Shown piece after piece: positions 53,687 to 61,866 of a stretch of DNA of 64,000 nucleotides (position 1 is its first letter; each line of letters begins with the position of its first letter). The stretch comes from CAVQBJ01 sp963710725 (GTDB lineage Bacteria; Actinomycetota; Thermoleophilia; Solirubrobacterales; Solirubrobacteraceae), in contig CAVQBJ010000002.1 of the NCBI GenBank assembly GCA_963710725.1, forward strand, positions 496,001 to 560,000, read 5' to 3'. The position numbers were made by a program, and so were the translations under genes. The notes under the pieces are model-generated. The model had not been told where the DNA came from, did no database searches, and was given only the letters and a program-made list of their open reading frames with translations.

Positions 53687-54676
53687 TTGCCCCGCTCCGC
53701 GTTCATCCCCCCCGACGTGCTCGTGCTCGGTGCGGGCGGGATCGCCGGCGTGGCCTGGCTGCACGGTGTCATGGCCGGTCTCGAGGAGACGACCGGCGTC
53801 GACTTCCGCCGCGCCGACTGCTTCGTCGGGACCTCGGCCGGATCGATCATGGCCGCGCGACTATGCGCAGGGCGACCACCGAGGCCGCCGCGCGAGCCCG
53901 AGGAGGCCGAGGGCGCACCCGGCCGGCGACGCGGGCGAGGCGCCCGGCGGGGCGCCGCCAGTTCGCGGCCGGCGACGGCACCGGCGGGCGCGGGCGGTTC
54001 GCGGGTCCTCGACCGCTGGGGCCCGCTGGGGTCGGTCGCGGAGCCGCTCGCCGGCCCCTTCCTGGAGCCGGCGCTCGCCGTGGCCGCGCCCGGAGCGGCG
54101 CTCGCGCGGCGTCTGGTGCTGGCGCTCTCGCCGCGAGGCGATCGGACGCACGATCAGCTCGCCGCCGATCTCGACCGTGTCCGGGCGCGCTTCGACGGAC
54201 GCCTGCGCGTGTGCTGCGTGCAGCGCTCGAGCGGCCGGCGCGTCGTGTTCGGCGCGCCGGGAGCGCCGGACGCGACCGTCGGCCAGGCGGTCGCCGCGTC
54301 GTGCTCGATCCCGGGGATGTTCGCGCCCGTGCGCATCGGCGGGCGCGAGTACGTCGACGGCGGCGTGTGGAGCCCGACGAACCTCGATGTCGCGGTCGTC
54401 GCCCGCGGCACGCGCGTGCTGTGCCTCAACCCGCTCGGGGCGCTCGGCAGCGGACGACCGGGCGCGGGCGTGCTCATCGGCGGGGCCATTCAGCTCGCCG
54501 AGGGCGTCGAGGCCGCGGTCCTGCGACGCCGGGGCGCCGACGTGCAGACGATCGTCCCGGACGCCGCCTGCACGAGGGTGATGGGCACGAACCTGATGGC
54601 ACCCGACTCGGGACGGGCCGTCCATCACGCCGCCTATGCCCAGGGACTGGCGCTCGGGAAGCTCGGCGCGAAGTGA
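53687..54676 (+). CDS. Patatin-like phospholipase family protein
   Basis: A 329-aa serine lipase/acyl hydrolase. VLGAGGIAGVAWLHGVMAGLEE at the N-terminus is the oxyanion loop, and VGTSAGSIMAARL contains the GxSxG nucleophile. DGGVWSPTNLDVAVV near 223 is the catalytic Asp (DGG) motif. A Pro/Arg/Ala-rich stretch (about residues 62-110) follows the nucleophile; that looks like an inserted linker. TTG at 53687 is proposed because TACGCT sits 7 nt before it; GTG 30 nt downstream is an alternative. Divergent from xre with 55 bp shared promoter space. Confidence 0.78.
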   Translation: MPRSAFIPPDVLVLGAGGIAGVAWLHGVMAGLEETTGVDFRRADCFVGTSAGSIMAARLCAGRPPRPPREPEEAEGAPGRRRGRGARRGAASSRPATAPAGAGGSRVLDRWGPLGSVAEPLAGPFLEPALAVAAPGAALARRLVLALSPRGDRTHDQLAADLDRVRARFDGRLRVCCVQRSSGRRVVFGAPGAPDATVGQAVAASCSIPGMFAPVRIGGREYVDGGVWSPTNLDVAVVARGTRVLCLNPLGALGSGRPGAGVLIGGAIQLAEGVEAAVLRRRGADVQTIVPDAACTRVMGTNLMAPDSGRAVHHAAYAQGLALGKLGAK

Positions 54677-54761
54677 CCATCTGTGGTGATCGGCGTCCGG
54701 ACGAGACCCAGACTCGAGCTCCCGCCCGGACGACACCACAGTTGCTCAGGCGAGACGACGC

Positions 54762-56363
54762 TCAGGGCGCGGAGGCGAGCTGCGGCTGGCCGGCGTCCGG
54801 GCCGCGCTCGGCGGCGAGCGTGGCCCGCTCGCGCGCGATGCTCAGCGCGCGCACGTAGGCACGCGCGGCCGCCTCGATGATGTCGGTCGACACGCCCTGT
54901 CCCGAGCCGGTCTGCCCATCGACCTCGAGGACGACCGAGACCTCGCCGAGCGCGTCCTGGCCTTCGGTGACCGCGCTGATGTTGAACTCGCGCAGGCGCG
55001 CCTCGACCGCGGTCGCCGCATTGATCGCGTGGAACACCGCGTCGATCGGGCCGTCACCGGTGAACGTCCCCTGGGCGCTGGTGCCCTCCGGGAGCGTGAC
55101 CGAGACGCGTGCGTGCGGCGGACGCCGTGACGACGCCTCGACCTCGAACCACTCGAGCGCGTAGCCGGCGATGTCGTCGCGGAGCTCGTCGGTCACGAGC
55201 GCCTCGAGGTCCATCGCCGTCACCTGCTTCTTCTTGTCCGCGATCTCCTTGAAGCGCTTGAACGCGGTGTTCAGGGCCTGGCCGTCGACGCGGAAGCCGA
55301 GCTCCTCCAGTGCCTGACGCAGCGCGTGGCGGCCGGAGTGCTTGCCGAGCACGATCGAGTTCGCGTCGAGGCCGACGGAGGTCGCGTCCATGATCTCGTA
55401 CGTCGAGCGCTCCTTCAGGACACCGTCCTGGTGGATGCCCGATTCGTGCGCGAACGCGTTACGGCCGATCACCGCCTTGTTCGGCTGCACGGCGTAGCCG
55501 GTGAGGCGTGAGACGAGCCGGCTCGTGCGCGCGAGCTCGGTCGTGACCACGCCGGTGTCGAGGCCGATGTCGGCCTTGCGCGTGCGCAGCAGCATGACGA
55601 TCTCCTCGAGCGCGGCATTGCCGGCCCGCTCGCCGATCCCGTTGATCGCGCACTCGACCTGGCGGGCACCGGCCATGACGCCGGCAAAGGAGTTGGCCAC
55701 CGCGAGGCCGAGGTCGTCGTGGCAGTGCACCGACAGCACGACATCGCGCAGCCCGGGCACCAGGTCGTAGAGCCGCCCGAGGAAGGCCGCGTACTCCTGT
55801 GGCATCGCGTAGCCGACGGTGTCGGGGATGTTGATCGTCGTCGCGCCCTCGTCGAGCGCGATCTGCAGCACCTCGGCGGTGAACTCGACATCCGCGCGGG
55901 TGGCGTCCATCGGCGAGAACTCGACGTCGTCGACGTACTGCTTCGCCTGGGCGACGGCTGCGCGCGCCTGGCCCTTGACGTCCTCGCGCGTGCTCTGCAG
56001 CTGGTACTGGATGTGGATGTCAGAGGTGGAGATGAACGTGTGGATGCGGGGACGCTCGGAGTCGCGCACCGCCTCCCAGGCGGCGTCGATGTCGGGCGCC
56101 TGGGCCCGGGCGAGCCCGGCGATGACCGGTCCCGGGACCTCGCGCGCGATCGCCTGCACGGCCTCGAAGTCCCCGGGCGAGCTGATCGGGAATCCGGCCT
56201 CGATGACGTCGACGCCGAGCCGCGCGAGCTGTTGGGCGATCTCGAGCTTCTCGGCGGTGTTCAGCGCGATGCCCGGCGACTGCTCGCCGTCGCGCAGCGT
56301 GGTGTCGAAGATCAGGACGCGATCGGCGTCCTCGTGACGGGGCTCCTGCTCAGGCTGGCTCAT
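54762..56363 (-). CDS. leuA: 2-isopropylmalate synthase
   Basis: First committed step of leucine synthesis. FDTTLRDGEQSPGIALNTAEKL near 18 has the metal Asp. VLSVHCHDDLGLAVANSFAGVMAGARQVECAINGIGERAGNAALEEI near 205 contains HxH. The C-terminal regulatory domain (about 395-520) for leucine feedback is complete, ending DIIEAAARAYVRALS. The length is 533 aa. Its own promoter and leader peptide precede it, separating it from the leuCDB operon, which is on the same strand but beyond the patatin gene. Confidence 0.96.
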   Translation of the reverse strand: MSQPEQEPRHEDADRVLIFDTTLRDGEQSPGIALNTAEKLEIAQQLARLGVDVIEAGFPISSPGDFEAVQAIAREVPGPVIAGLARAQAPDIDAAWEAVRDSERPRIHTFISTSDIHIQYQLQSTREDVKGQARAAVAQAKQYVDDVEFSPMDATRADVEFTAEVLQIALDEGATTINIPDTVGYAMPQEYAAFLGRLYDLVPGLRDVVLSVHCHDDLGLAVANSFAGVMAGARQVECAINGIGERAGNAALEEIVMLLRTRKADIGLDTGVVTTELARTSRLVSRLTGYAVQPNKAVIGRNAFAHESGIHQDGVLKERSTYEIMDATSVGLDANSIVLGKHSGRHALRQALEELGFRVDGQALNTAFKRFKEIADKKKQVTAMDLEALVTDELRDDIAGYALEWFEVEASSRRPPHARVSVTLPEGTSAQGTFTGDGPIDAVFHAINAATAVEARLREFNISAVTEGQDALGEVSVVLEVDGQTGSGQGVSTDIIEAAARAYVRALSIARERATLAAERGPDAGQPQLASAP

Positions 56364-56440
56364 GTCGTCTTCTGAGTCCTCTCTTGGTCTCGTACGTCGC
56401 TTCTTCTCCGATGGGTATGCGGCTACGCGGCCGCCACGCG

Positions 56441-56494
56441 CTATTCCCCCCGAAGGGGGAGGAGGAGAAGTCGACGGGCGAGCTCAAACGACAT
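56441..56494 (-). CDS. leuL: leuA leader peptide (attenuation)
   Basis: A 17-codon ORF: MSFELARRLLLLPLRGE, with six Leu codons (CTC, CTT, CTC, CTC, CTC, CTT), four consecutive. It lies 77 bp before leuA, just after a TACGCT -10 box. The Leu-codon run CTTCTCC can pair with GGAGAAG close to the leuA start. A C5-TTC-G5-like hairpin also overlaps the end of the ORF. Low Leu-tRNA would stall ribosomes on the CTC run and favour leuA expression, as in known leu attenuators. No poly-T terminator is clear, so the control might act on RBS access or by Rho. Confidence 0.75.
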   Translation of the reverse strand: MSFELARRLLLLPLRGE

Positions 56495-56503
56495 GCACTG
56501 CGC

Positions 56504-56528
56504 AGCGTAGCATCGGCGCGAACCGATG
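56504..56528 (-). promoter_or_regulatory. leuA promoter with inverted repeat in the spacer
   Basis: TACGCT (56504-56509) is a -10 on the minus strand. Just upstream, CATCGG-TTCGCG-CCGATG (56511-56528) is a perfect 6-bp inverted repeat between the -10 and the -35 zone. A regulator bound there would block the promoter. No strong -35 is seen. Confidence 0.45.
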
Positions 56529-56563
56529 TGGACACCTGGCAATCCGGCTGCCGGGGTGCGCAC

Positions 56564-57565
56564 TCAGGGGCGCAGCACGACCTTGCCGACGTTACGCCGC
56601 TCGCTCAACATGCGGTGGGCCTCGCCGGCGCGCTCGAAGGAGAATTCGCCGCCCACCACGGGCTCGATCGTGCCGTCGTCGAGCAACTCGCGCAGCGGCT
56701 CGATCCAGGGAGCGAGCGTGCCGCGACTCCTCCACAGCGTGAGCATGTTCAAGCCGATGACCGCCTTCGAATCGGACATCTGCCTCATGACGTTGAAGCG
56801 CGGCATGCGCGCGACGGTCCGCAGCGCCGAGACGAGATTGCGCCGCTCGCCCGACACGACATCGGCGGCCCCGAACGCGACGAGACGGCCGCCGGCGGCG
56901 AGCTGCGAGTAGCTGCGGCGGAAGCTGTGGCCGCCGATCGCGTCGAGCACGACGTCGAACAACGGAAGGCGCTTCTCCCAGCCCGGCCTGGTGTAGTCGA
57001 CCGGATGCTCGACTCCGAGGGCGGCGATGCGCTCGTGCTTGCCGGGCGACGCGGCGCCCCAGACCTCGGCGCCCTGCCGGCGGGCGATCTGGGTGGCGGC
57101 GATCCCCACGCCGCCGGCGGCCGACAGGATGAGCACGCGCTCGCCGTGCTGGACGTTGCCGTACCCCACGAGCGCCGCCCACGCGGTCGTGTAGTTCACG
57201 GGCACCGCGGCGCCCTGCTCGAAGCTCAGCCGCTCCGGGAGGGGCACGGCGTCGGACGCCGGGACGACCACCTGGCTGGCGTACCCGCCGAACTTCGTGC
57301 CGGCCATGACGCGATCGCCGGGGCCGATCCCCTCAGCATCCGCTCCGGCCTCGAGCACCGTGCCGGCGACCTCATAGCCGACGACGCACGGCGTCGGCGG
57401 GGCGTCGGGGTACACACCGATGCGCGCCATCACGTCGGCGAAGTTCACGCCGGCAGCGGCGACGTCGATGCGGACCTCGCCGGGGCCGACGGCCGGTGGG
57501 TCGGGCCGCTCCTGCACCTGGAGCGTGTCGGGTCCGCCGTGACGCGTGATGACGACGGCTCGCAT
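56564..57565 (-). CDS. Zinc-independent quinone oxidoreductase (MDR family)
   Basis: NADPH-dependent quinone/enone reductase type of the medium-chain dehydrogenase family. VVITRHGGPDTLQVQERP start, AAGVNFADVMARIGVYP near 45, and the Rossmann motif LILSAAGGVGIAATQIARRQGAEV near 145 are present. There are no structural zinc cysteines. It ends with ERRNVGKVVLRP, typical of QOR. The length is 333 aa. ATG at 57565 lies 8 nt past TAGAGT (57574-57579), so likely leaderless. The true substrate is unknown. Confidence 0.9.
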   Translation of the reverse strand: MRAVVITRHGGPDTLQVQERPDPPAVGPGEVRIDVAAAGVNFADVMARIGVYPDAPPTPCVVGYEVAGTVLEAGADAEGIGPGDRVMAGTKFGGYASQVVVPASDAVPLPERLSFEQGAAVPVNYTTAWAALVGYGNVQHGERVLILSAAGGVGIAATQIARRQGAEVWGAASPGKHERIAALGVEHPVDYTRPGWEKRLPLFDVVLDAIGGHSFRRSYSQLAAGGRLVAFGAADVVSGERRNLVSALRTVARMPRFNVMRQMSDSKAVIGLNMLTLWRSRGTLAPWIEPLRELLDDGTIEPVVGGEFSFERAGEAHRMLSERRNVGKVVLRP

Positions 57566-57990
57566 CCGTGTCCACTCTAGCCTTCGGGCGCGGCCGCGGC
57601 GGGTCACGCGACGGTGACAGACGCGGCGCACGGGTCACGACGCGTGACCGCCGGGTGACCGCACCGCCGCGTGAGTGTGACGGGCGGCGGTCGCGGCGAG
57701 TGCACGCGCCGAGCGCGCGCCGAGGGTGTGGTCCCGGAGCGACGCTATGGGGCGGGTAATCGAGCACACCCCCCGCCCGAGGGTGCCGCGAGCGTCACAG
57801 AGATGCCGCGGAGGTCACACCGCGCGACGGCGACGTGACGCCAGGAAGCGAACTGGCGCGACGGCGACGTAACCGAAGGAAACGAACTGGCGAACCGGCG
57901 CGCGACGGCGACAGATCCGCCGCACGCCGCCTTCATCCGCCGTGCCGAGCCCGCACCGCCACCGGCCGACCGCCCGCAGCCCCCGGCGCG
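57566..57990. repeat. Intergenic region with tandem 34-bp repeats
   Basis: 425 bp without a gene. Two 34-bp units (57823-57856 and 57857-57890) share CGCGACGGCGACGT...GGAA.CGAACTGG, differing at six or so bases and a shifted base. A third partial copy starts at about 57901. Further left, GTGAC/GTCAC motifs recur (57600-57700). TAGAGT for the quinone oxidoreductase is at the left end. A GGGGCGGG...CCCGCCC hairpin lies near 57750-57780. No reading frame here has the look of a gene. Confidence 0.65.
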
Positions 57991-59649
57991 CTACACCAGC
58001 TCGGCGGTCTTCCCGTGCGTGAACCCCTCCGAGGCGACGATCTCGTCGACGACCGCCTGGGGCACGGCGGCGTCGGTCGTCACGACCATCACCGCCGACC
58101 CCGAGACCTGGCCGCCGTCGGCGTCGTGCCCGACGGCCGCCGAGGAGATGTTGACGCCGTGGCCGCCGAAGACGGTGCCGACGCGGCCAATCATCCCGGG
58201 AACATCGGCGTAGCGCAGTACCGTGACATACGGCGCGAGCTCGACGGTGAAGCGCTGGCCGTAGACCTCGACCAGGTGCGGCACGCGCTGGGGACCGATG
58301 CCGGTCCCGGCCACCGCCACGCGCTCGCCTCCGGCGACGACCGTGACCCGGATGAGCTCGTTGAAGTCCTCCGCCTCGGACACCGCCTTCTCCTCGAGCA
58401 CGATCCCCCGCTCGGCGGCGAGCGACGGCGCGTTGACGAAGTTGACCGCCTCCTCGGTGCGACCCTGCAGGGCGCCGTTCAGCACGGCGATCTTCAGCAG
58501 GCTCGTGTCGAAGTCCGCGATCCGCCCGAGGAACGCCGCCTCGATGCGCTCGACGGAGCTGCCCTCGGCCAGCTCCATGGCGAGGCGGCCGAGCTGCGTG
58601 GCGAGGGGGATGAAGGGGTTGAGCACCTCCATGTCCTCCTCGCCGATGGCCGGGATGTTGACGGCGGTCGACACGAGTCCCCCGGTGAGCGCGGCGACGA
58701 CCTGCTCGGCGCTCTGGAAGCCGGCCCGGTCGGTGGCCTCCGCCGTCGAGGCGCCGAGGTGCGGCGTGACGACGACGTTCGGATAGCCGCTGAACAGCGG
58801 GTAATCGGTGATCGGCTCGCTCGGGAACACGTCGAGCGCGGCGCCACCCACCTTGCCGGAGTCGAGCGCCGCCTGCAGCGCCGCATCGTCGACGAGCGGC
58901 CCGCGCGCGACGTTGAGAACCCGCACGCCGTCCTTCATCTTGGCGAACGCCTCCGCGTTGAGCCAGCCCTGCGTCTCGGGGGTCTTGGGCAGATGCACCG
59001 TGATGAAGTCGGCCTCCGCGTAGACGTCGTCGCTGCTGTCGGCCTTCTCGACGCCGACCTCGCGGTAGCGCTCGGCGCTGACGAACGGGTCGAATGCGAT
59101 CACGCGCATGCCGAAGCCCTTCGCCCGATGGGCGACGAGCTGGCCGATGCGCCCGAAGCCGAGGATGCCGAGCGTCTTCTCGTACAGCTCGACGCCCGAG
59201 AACTTCGAGCGCTCCCACTTGCCCGACGTGAGCGACATGTGCGCCTGCGGCACGTTGCGCGCGAGCGCCAGCAGCAGCGCCATCGTGTGCTCGGCTGCGG
59301 TCACGACGTTGGACTGCGGGGCGTTGGCCACGATGATCCCGCGCTTGGTGGCGGCGGGCACGTCGACGTTGTCGACGCCGACGCCGGCGCGCCCGATCGC
59401 CCGCAGGTTCGTGCCACGGTCGATGAGGTCCGCGGTGAGCTTCGTGGCCGAGCGGATGAGGATCCCGTGGTAGTCGCCGATGCGCTCGGCGAACTCCTCG
59501 TCGCTCCAGTCGATGCCGAGGTCGACGTCGAAGTGCTCGCGCAGCAGCTCGACGCCGGAGTCGCCGATCTTCTCCTTGACGAGCACGCGCAGGCGCGCAC
59601 CGTCGGCCGTGGGAGTGGTCCCGGTGTTGGCTTCGCTGAGCGTGCTCAT
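57991..59649 (-). CDS. serA: D-3-phosphoglycerate dehydrogenase
   Basis: First step of the phosphorylated serine pathway. The protein (552 aa) is the long form. It has the substrate/NAD domain (ILGFGRIGQLVAHRAKGFGMRVIAFDPF near 150, RAGVGVDNVDVPAATKRGI near 88, HLPKTPETQGWLN and ARGPLVDDAAL near 235). A regulatory ASB-type domain follows. A final ACT-like domain (APYVTVLRYADVPGMIGRVGTVFGGHGVNI) is typical of serine feedback. The ATG overlaps the serC stop by 4 bp. It shares the ZTP-riboswitch-controlled transcript. Confidence 0.96.
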   Translation of the reverse strand: MSTLSEANTGTTPTADGARLRVLVKEKIGDSGVELLREHFDVDLGIDWSDEEFAERIGDYHGILIRSATKLTADLIDRGTNLRAIGRAGVGVDNVDVPAATKRGIIVANAPQSNVVTAAEHTMALLLALARNVPQAHMSLTSGKWERSKFSGVELYEKTLGILGFGRIGQLVAHRAKGFGMRVIAFDPFVSAERYREVGVEKADSSDDVYAEADFITVHLPKTPETQGWLNAEAFAKMKDGVRVLNVARGPLVDDAALQAALDSGKVGGAALDVFPSEPITDYPLFSGYPNVVVTPHLGASTAEATDRAGFQSAEQVVAALTGGLVSTAVNIPAIGEEDMEVLNPFIPLATQLGRLAMELAEGSSVERIEAAFLGRIADFDTSLLKIAVLNGALQGRTEEAVNFVNAPSLAAERGIVLEEKAVSEAEDFNELIRVTVVAGGERVAVAGTGIGPQRVPHLVEVYGQRFTVELAPYVTVLRYADVPGMIGRVGTVFGGHGVNISSAAVGHDADGGQVSGSAVMVVTTDAAVPQAVVDEIVASEGFTHGKTAELV

Positions 59650-60788
59650 GCGCCCACCCGCTCGACGACGTAGTCGATGCACGCGGTGAGCGCCTGCACG
59701 TCCGTCGGCTCCACGGCCGGGAACATCCCGATCCGCAGCTGGTTGCGACCGAGCTTGCGGTACGGCTCGGTGTCGACGATCCCGTTCGCCCGGAGCACCT
59801 TCGCCACCAGCGCCGCGTCGACGCCGTCGGCGAAGTCGATCGTCCCGACGACGAGCGAGCGCTTGTGCCGGTCGGCGACGAACGGCGTCGCGAACTCCGA
59901 CGCCTCGGCCCAGCGATAGAGGTAATCCGACGAGCCGCGGGTGCGGCTCACGCACCAGTCCAATCCCCCGCCGCGCAGCATCCACTCGATCTGATCGGCG
60001 AGCAGGAACAGCGTCGCCAGCGCCGGCGTGTTGTAGGTCTGATCCTTCGTCGAGTTGTCGAGCGCGGTGGCGAGCGACAGGAAGGCCGGGATCCAGCGAT
60101 CGCCGCCGTCGAGCTCGGCGATCCGCTCCTGCGCGGCCGGGCTGAGCAGGGCCAGCCACAGCCCGCCGTCGGCGGCGAAGCTCTTCTGCGGGGCGAAGTA
60201 GTACGCGTCGGCGCTGCGCGCGTCGAGCGGAAGCCCGCCCGCTCCCGAGGTGGCGTCGATGACCACCAGCGCATCGCCGGCGCCGGCCGGACGGCTGACC
60301 GGGACCATCACCCCGGTGGAGGTCTCGTTATGCGCCCAGGCGATCACGTCGGCGGCGGGGTCGGACGTCGGCGCGGGGGCGTCGCCGGGCTCGGCCGTCA
60401 GGATGATCGAGTCGGCGAGGAACGGCGCCTCGCTCGTGGCCTGGGCGAACTTCGCGGAGAACTCGCCGTAGGTGAGGTGCAGCGCGCGCTCGCGCACGAG
60501 CCCGAACGTGGCGGCGTCCCAGAAGGCCGTCGAGCCGCCGTTGCCAAGCGCCACCTCGTAGCCCTCGGGCAGCGAGAAGAGCTCGCGCAGCCCCTCGCGC
60601 ACGCGGGCCACGAGCTGCTTCACCGGCGCCTGTCGGTGCGAGGTGCCGAGCACCGCCGCACCCTCGGTGGCGAGGCGCGCGAGCGCCTCCGGACGCACCT
60701 TGGACGGACCGCAGCCGAAGCGGCCGTCGAGCGGCTTCAGATCGTCGGGGATCACCAATTCGGCGGCGATCGAGGATTGTGGCGTCAT
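59646..60788 (-). CDS. serC: Phosphoserine aminotransferase
   Basis: Second step of serine synthesis, also able to serve pyridoxine synthesis. RFGCGPSKVRPEALARL near 25, LGTSHRQAPVKQLV near 48, WAHNETSTGVMVPV near 148, DATSGAGGLPLDARSADAYYFAPQKSFAADGGLWLAL near 172 (PLP Lys in PQKS). The length is 380 aa. It leads the serC-serA operon, with a 145-nt leader that holds the riboswitch. The ATG has only a weak GAGGA ahead of it. Confidence 0.95.
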   Translation of the reverse strand: MTPQSSIAAELVIPDDLKPLDGRFGCGPSKVRPEALARLATEGAAVLGTSHRQAPVKQLVARVREGLRELFSLPEGYEVALGNGGSTAFWDAATFGLVRERALHLTYGEFSAKFAQATSEAPFLADSIILTAEPGDAPAPTSDPAADVIAWAHNETSTGVMVPVSRPAGAGDALVVIDATSGAGGLPLDARSADAYYFAPQKSFAADGGLWLALLSPAAQERIAELDGGDRWIPAFLSLATALDNSTKDQTYNTPALATLFLLADQIEWMLRGGGLDWCVSRTRGSSDYLYRWAEASEFATPFVADRHKRSLVVGTIDFADGVDAALVAKVLRANGIVDTEPYRKLGRNQLRIGMFPAVEPTDVQALTACIDYVVERVGA

Positions 60789-60857
60789 GGGAGCGTCCTC
60801 GCGGTCATGCCTGCCGTTCCCCCCTCCGGGGCGCGGGCAGTCGGGTCGATGGAGGTT

Positions 60858-60945
60858 TGCCCAGGCGCGCGGCGATTGGTGCGTCCCGTCGCTTCCCGGT
60901 GGTTGAGCCCACCCGAACGCCAGTCGCGACAGTCGCGCGAGTGTA
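60858..60945 (-). promoter_or_regulatory. ZTP (pfl) riboswitch and promoter for serC-serA
   Basis: TACACT (60940-60945) would start RNA near 60933. The RNA then reads GTCGCGACTGGCG (60918-60930), a GGGTGGG...CCACC hairpin followed by GGGAAGCGAC (60888-60897), and CGCGCCTGGGCA (60858-60869). These are the conserved parts of the ZTP riboswitch: GACUGGCG, the GGUGGG/CCACC stem, GGGNAGCGAC pairing back to GUCGC (P1), and the CGCCUGGGCA pseudoknot end. ZTP/ZMP accumulates when 10-formyl-THF is low, so serine (one-carbon donor) synthesis would be switched on. The effect of ligand on the weak downstream RBS is inferred. Confidence 0.8.
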
Positions 60946-60981
60946 GCGAACGGCGCCGCCCCTGGGGGCGCGACTACGCGG

Positions 60982-61782
60982 TCACGCCGTCCCGCACACG
61001 GCGGCGGCGTCCGGCGCCACCGGCACGGTGAGCGCGACCGTCGGCAGCATGCGGTCGAGCAGCGCGAAACCGGACTTCTGCAGCTCGTACACGGTCGGCG
61101 CGAGCGCCGTGCGCGAGGCCTCGCGTGCGGCGCTGCGGGTCACCTTGCCGCACACCCCGCGCACGTAGGCTCCGGCGGCGTCGCCGGCGGTCGCGCGGGC
61201 CGCAGCCCGGACCCTCACCCCGAGGATGTCGCCGATGCCGATGCGCGCCGCGGCCCACGCGGCCGCGGCGGCCGAGGCCCAGCCGATCTCACGAGCGGCG
61301 AGGCGGCCGGCGCTCCAGGCGATCGTCCACGCCACCGATCGTCCGGCGGCCCACGCCGTCCGCGCCTCGGCCCGAGCCGCAAGCAGCTCGGCGTGCGCGA
61401 CGACGAGCTCGCCGTGGCCGGCGATCACGGGCAGCCGGCGCAGCCGCGCGGCGCCGTCGCCGAGCCCCGCGAGCTCGAGCCAGACCGGGGTGTGGACGCG
61501 CACGAGCCAGTCCATCGCGATCCAGGCGCGCTCCTCGTCGCGTCCGTCGCGCGACGTCCCGATCGTGCGAGCCAGGTACGGCCGCAGCCGTTGACGGGTC
61601 TCCTCGTCGAGGTCGTCGTTGAACGAGATGCAGAAGGCGCGCAGGACGGCGCTCACGCACGACGGCTCGTCGCTGTGCGGCTCACCGGCGAGGTAACTGA
61701 CCCACTCCATCGCACAGCGCCCGTCGCTCGGGTTGCTGTGGCGGCCGGCGCTCAGTCGGTAGTCGGTGTCGATGCCCTGCAT
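60982..61782 (-). CDS. Hypothetical protein with GRCAMEW...GEPHSDEPSCVS motif
   Basis: A 266-aa soluble protein, family not named. The N-terminal third has an unusual conserved-looking block: SPSDGRCAMEWVSYLAGEPHSDEPSCVS (partly quoted), then AFCISFNDDLDEETRQRLRPYLARTIGTSRD. The rest is Ala/Trp/Arg-rich and mostly helical, with WAAGRSVAWTIAWSAGRLA and similar repeats. Of three nearby ATGs, 61782 is chosen because GGAGG lies 5 nt before it; 61785 and 61794 are possible. TATCGT upstream could be the -10. Nothing about function is clear. Confidence 0.6.
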   Translation of the reverse strand: MQGIDTDYRLSAGRHSNPSDGRCAMEWVSYLAGEPHSDEPSCVSAVLRAFCISFNDDLDEETRQRLRPYLARTIGTSRDGRDEERAWIAMDWLVRVHTPVWLELAGLGDGAARLRRLPVIAGHGELVVAHAELLAARAEARTAWAAGRSVAWTIAWSAGRLAAREIGWASAAAAAWAAARIGIGDILGVRVRAAARATAGDAAGAYVRGVCGKVTRSAAREASRTALAPTVYELQKSGFALLDRMLPTVALTVPVAPDAAAVCGTA

Positions 61783-61866
61783 CATGACCTCCATCGCCGC
61801 GGTGTGGGCCCCGTCTCGAGGGGTTGCCTGTTGTCCCGTGACGATACTCCCGCCGAGGATCCCCGG

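Noticed and set aside
53862..54010. Possible frameshift in the patatin gene after the GTSAGS motif
   Set aside because: The alternative frames give no better continuation, and the in-frame Pro/Arg-rich linker rejoins the conserved DGG motif without a gap.
57991..60159. SerA extended upstream to 60159 in the same frame
   Set aside because: The extension would overlap most of serC; ATG at 59649 with a 4-bp overlap fits the family start.
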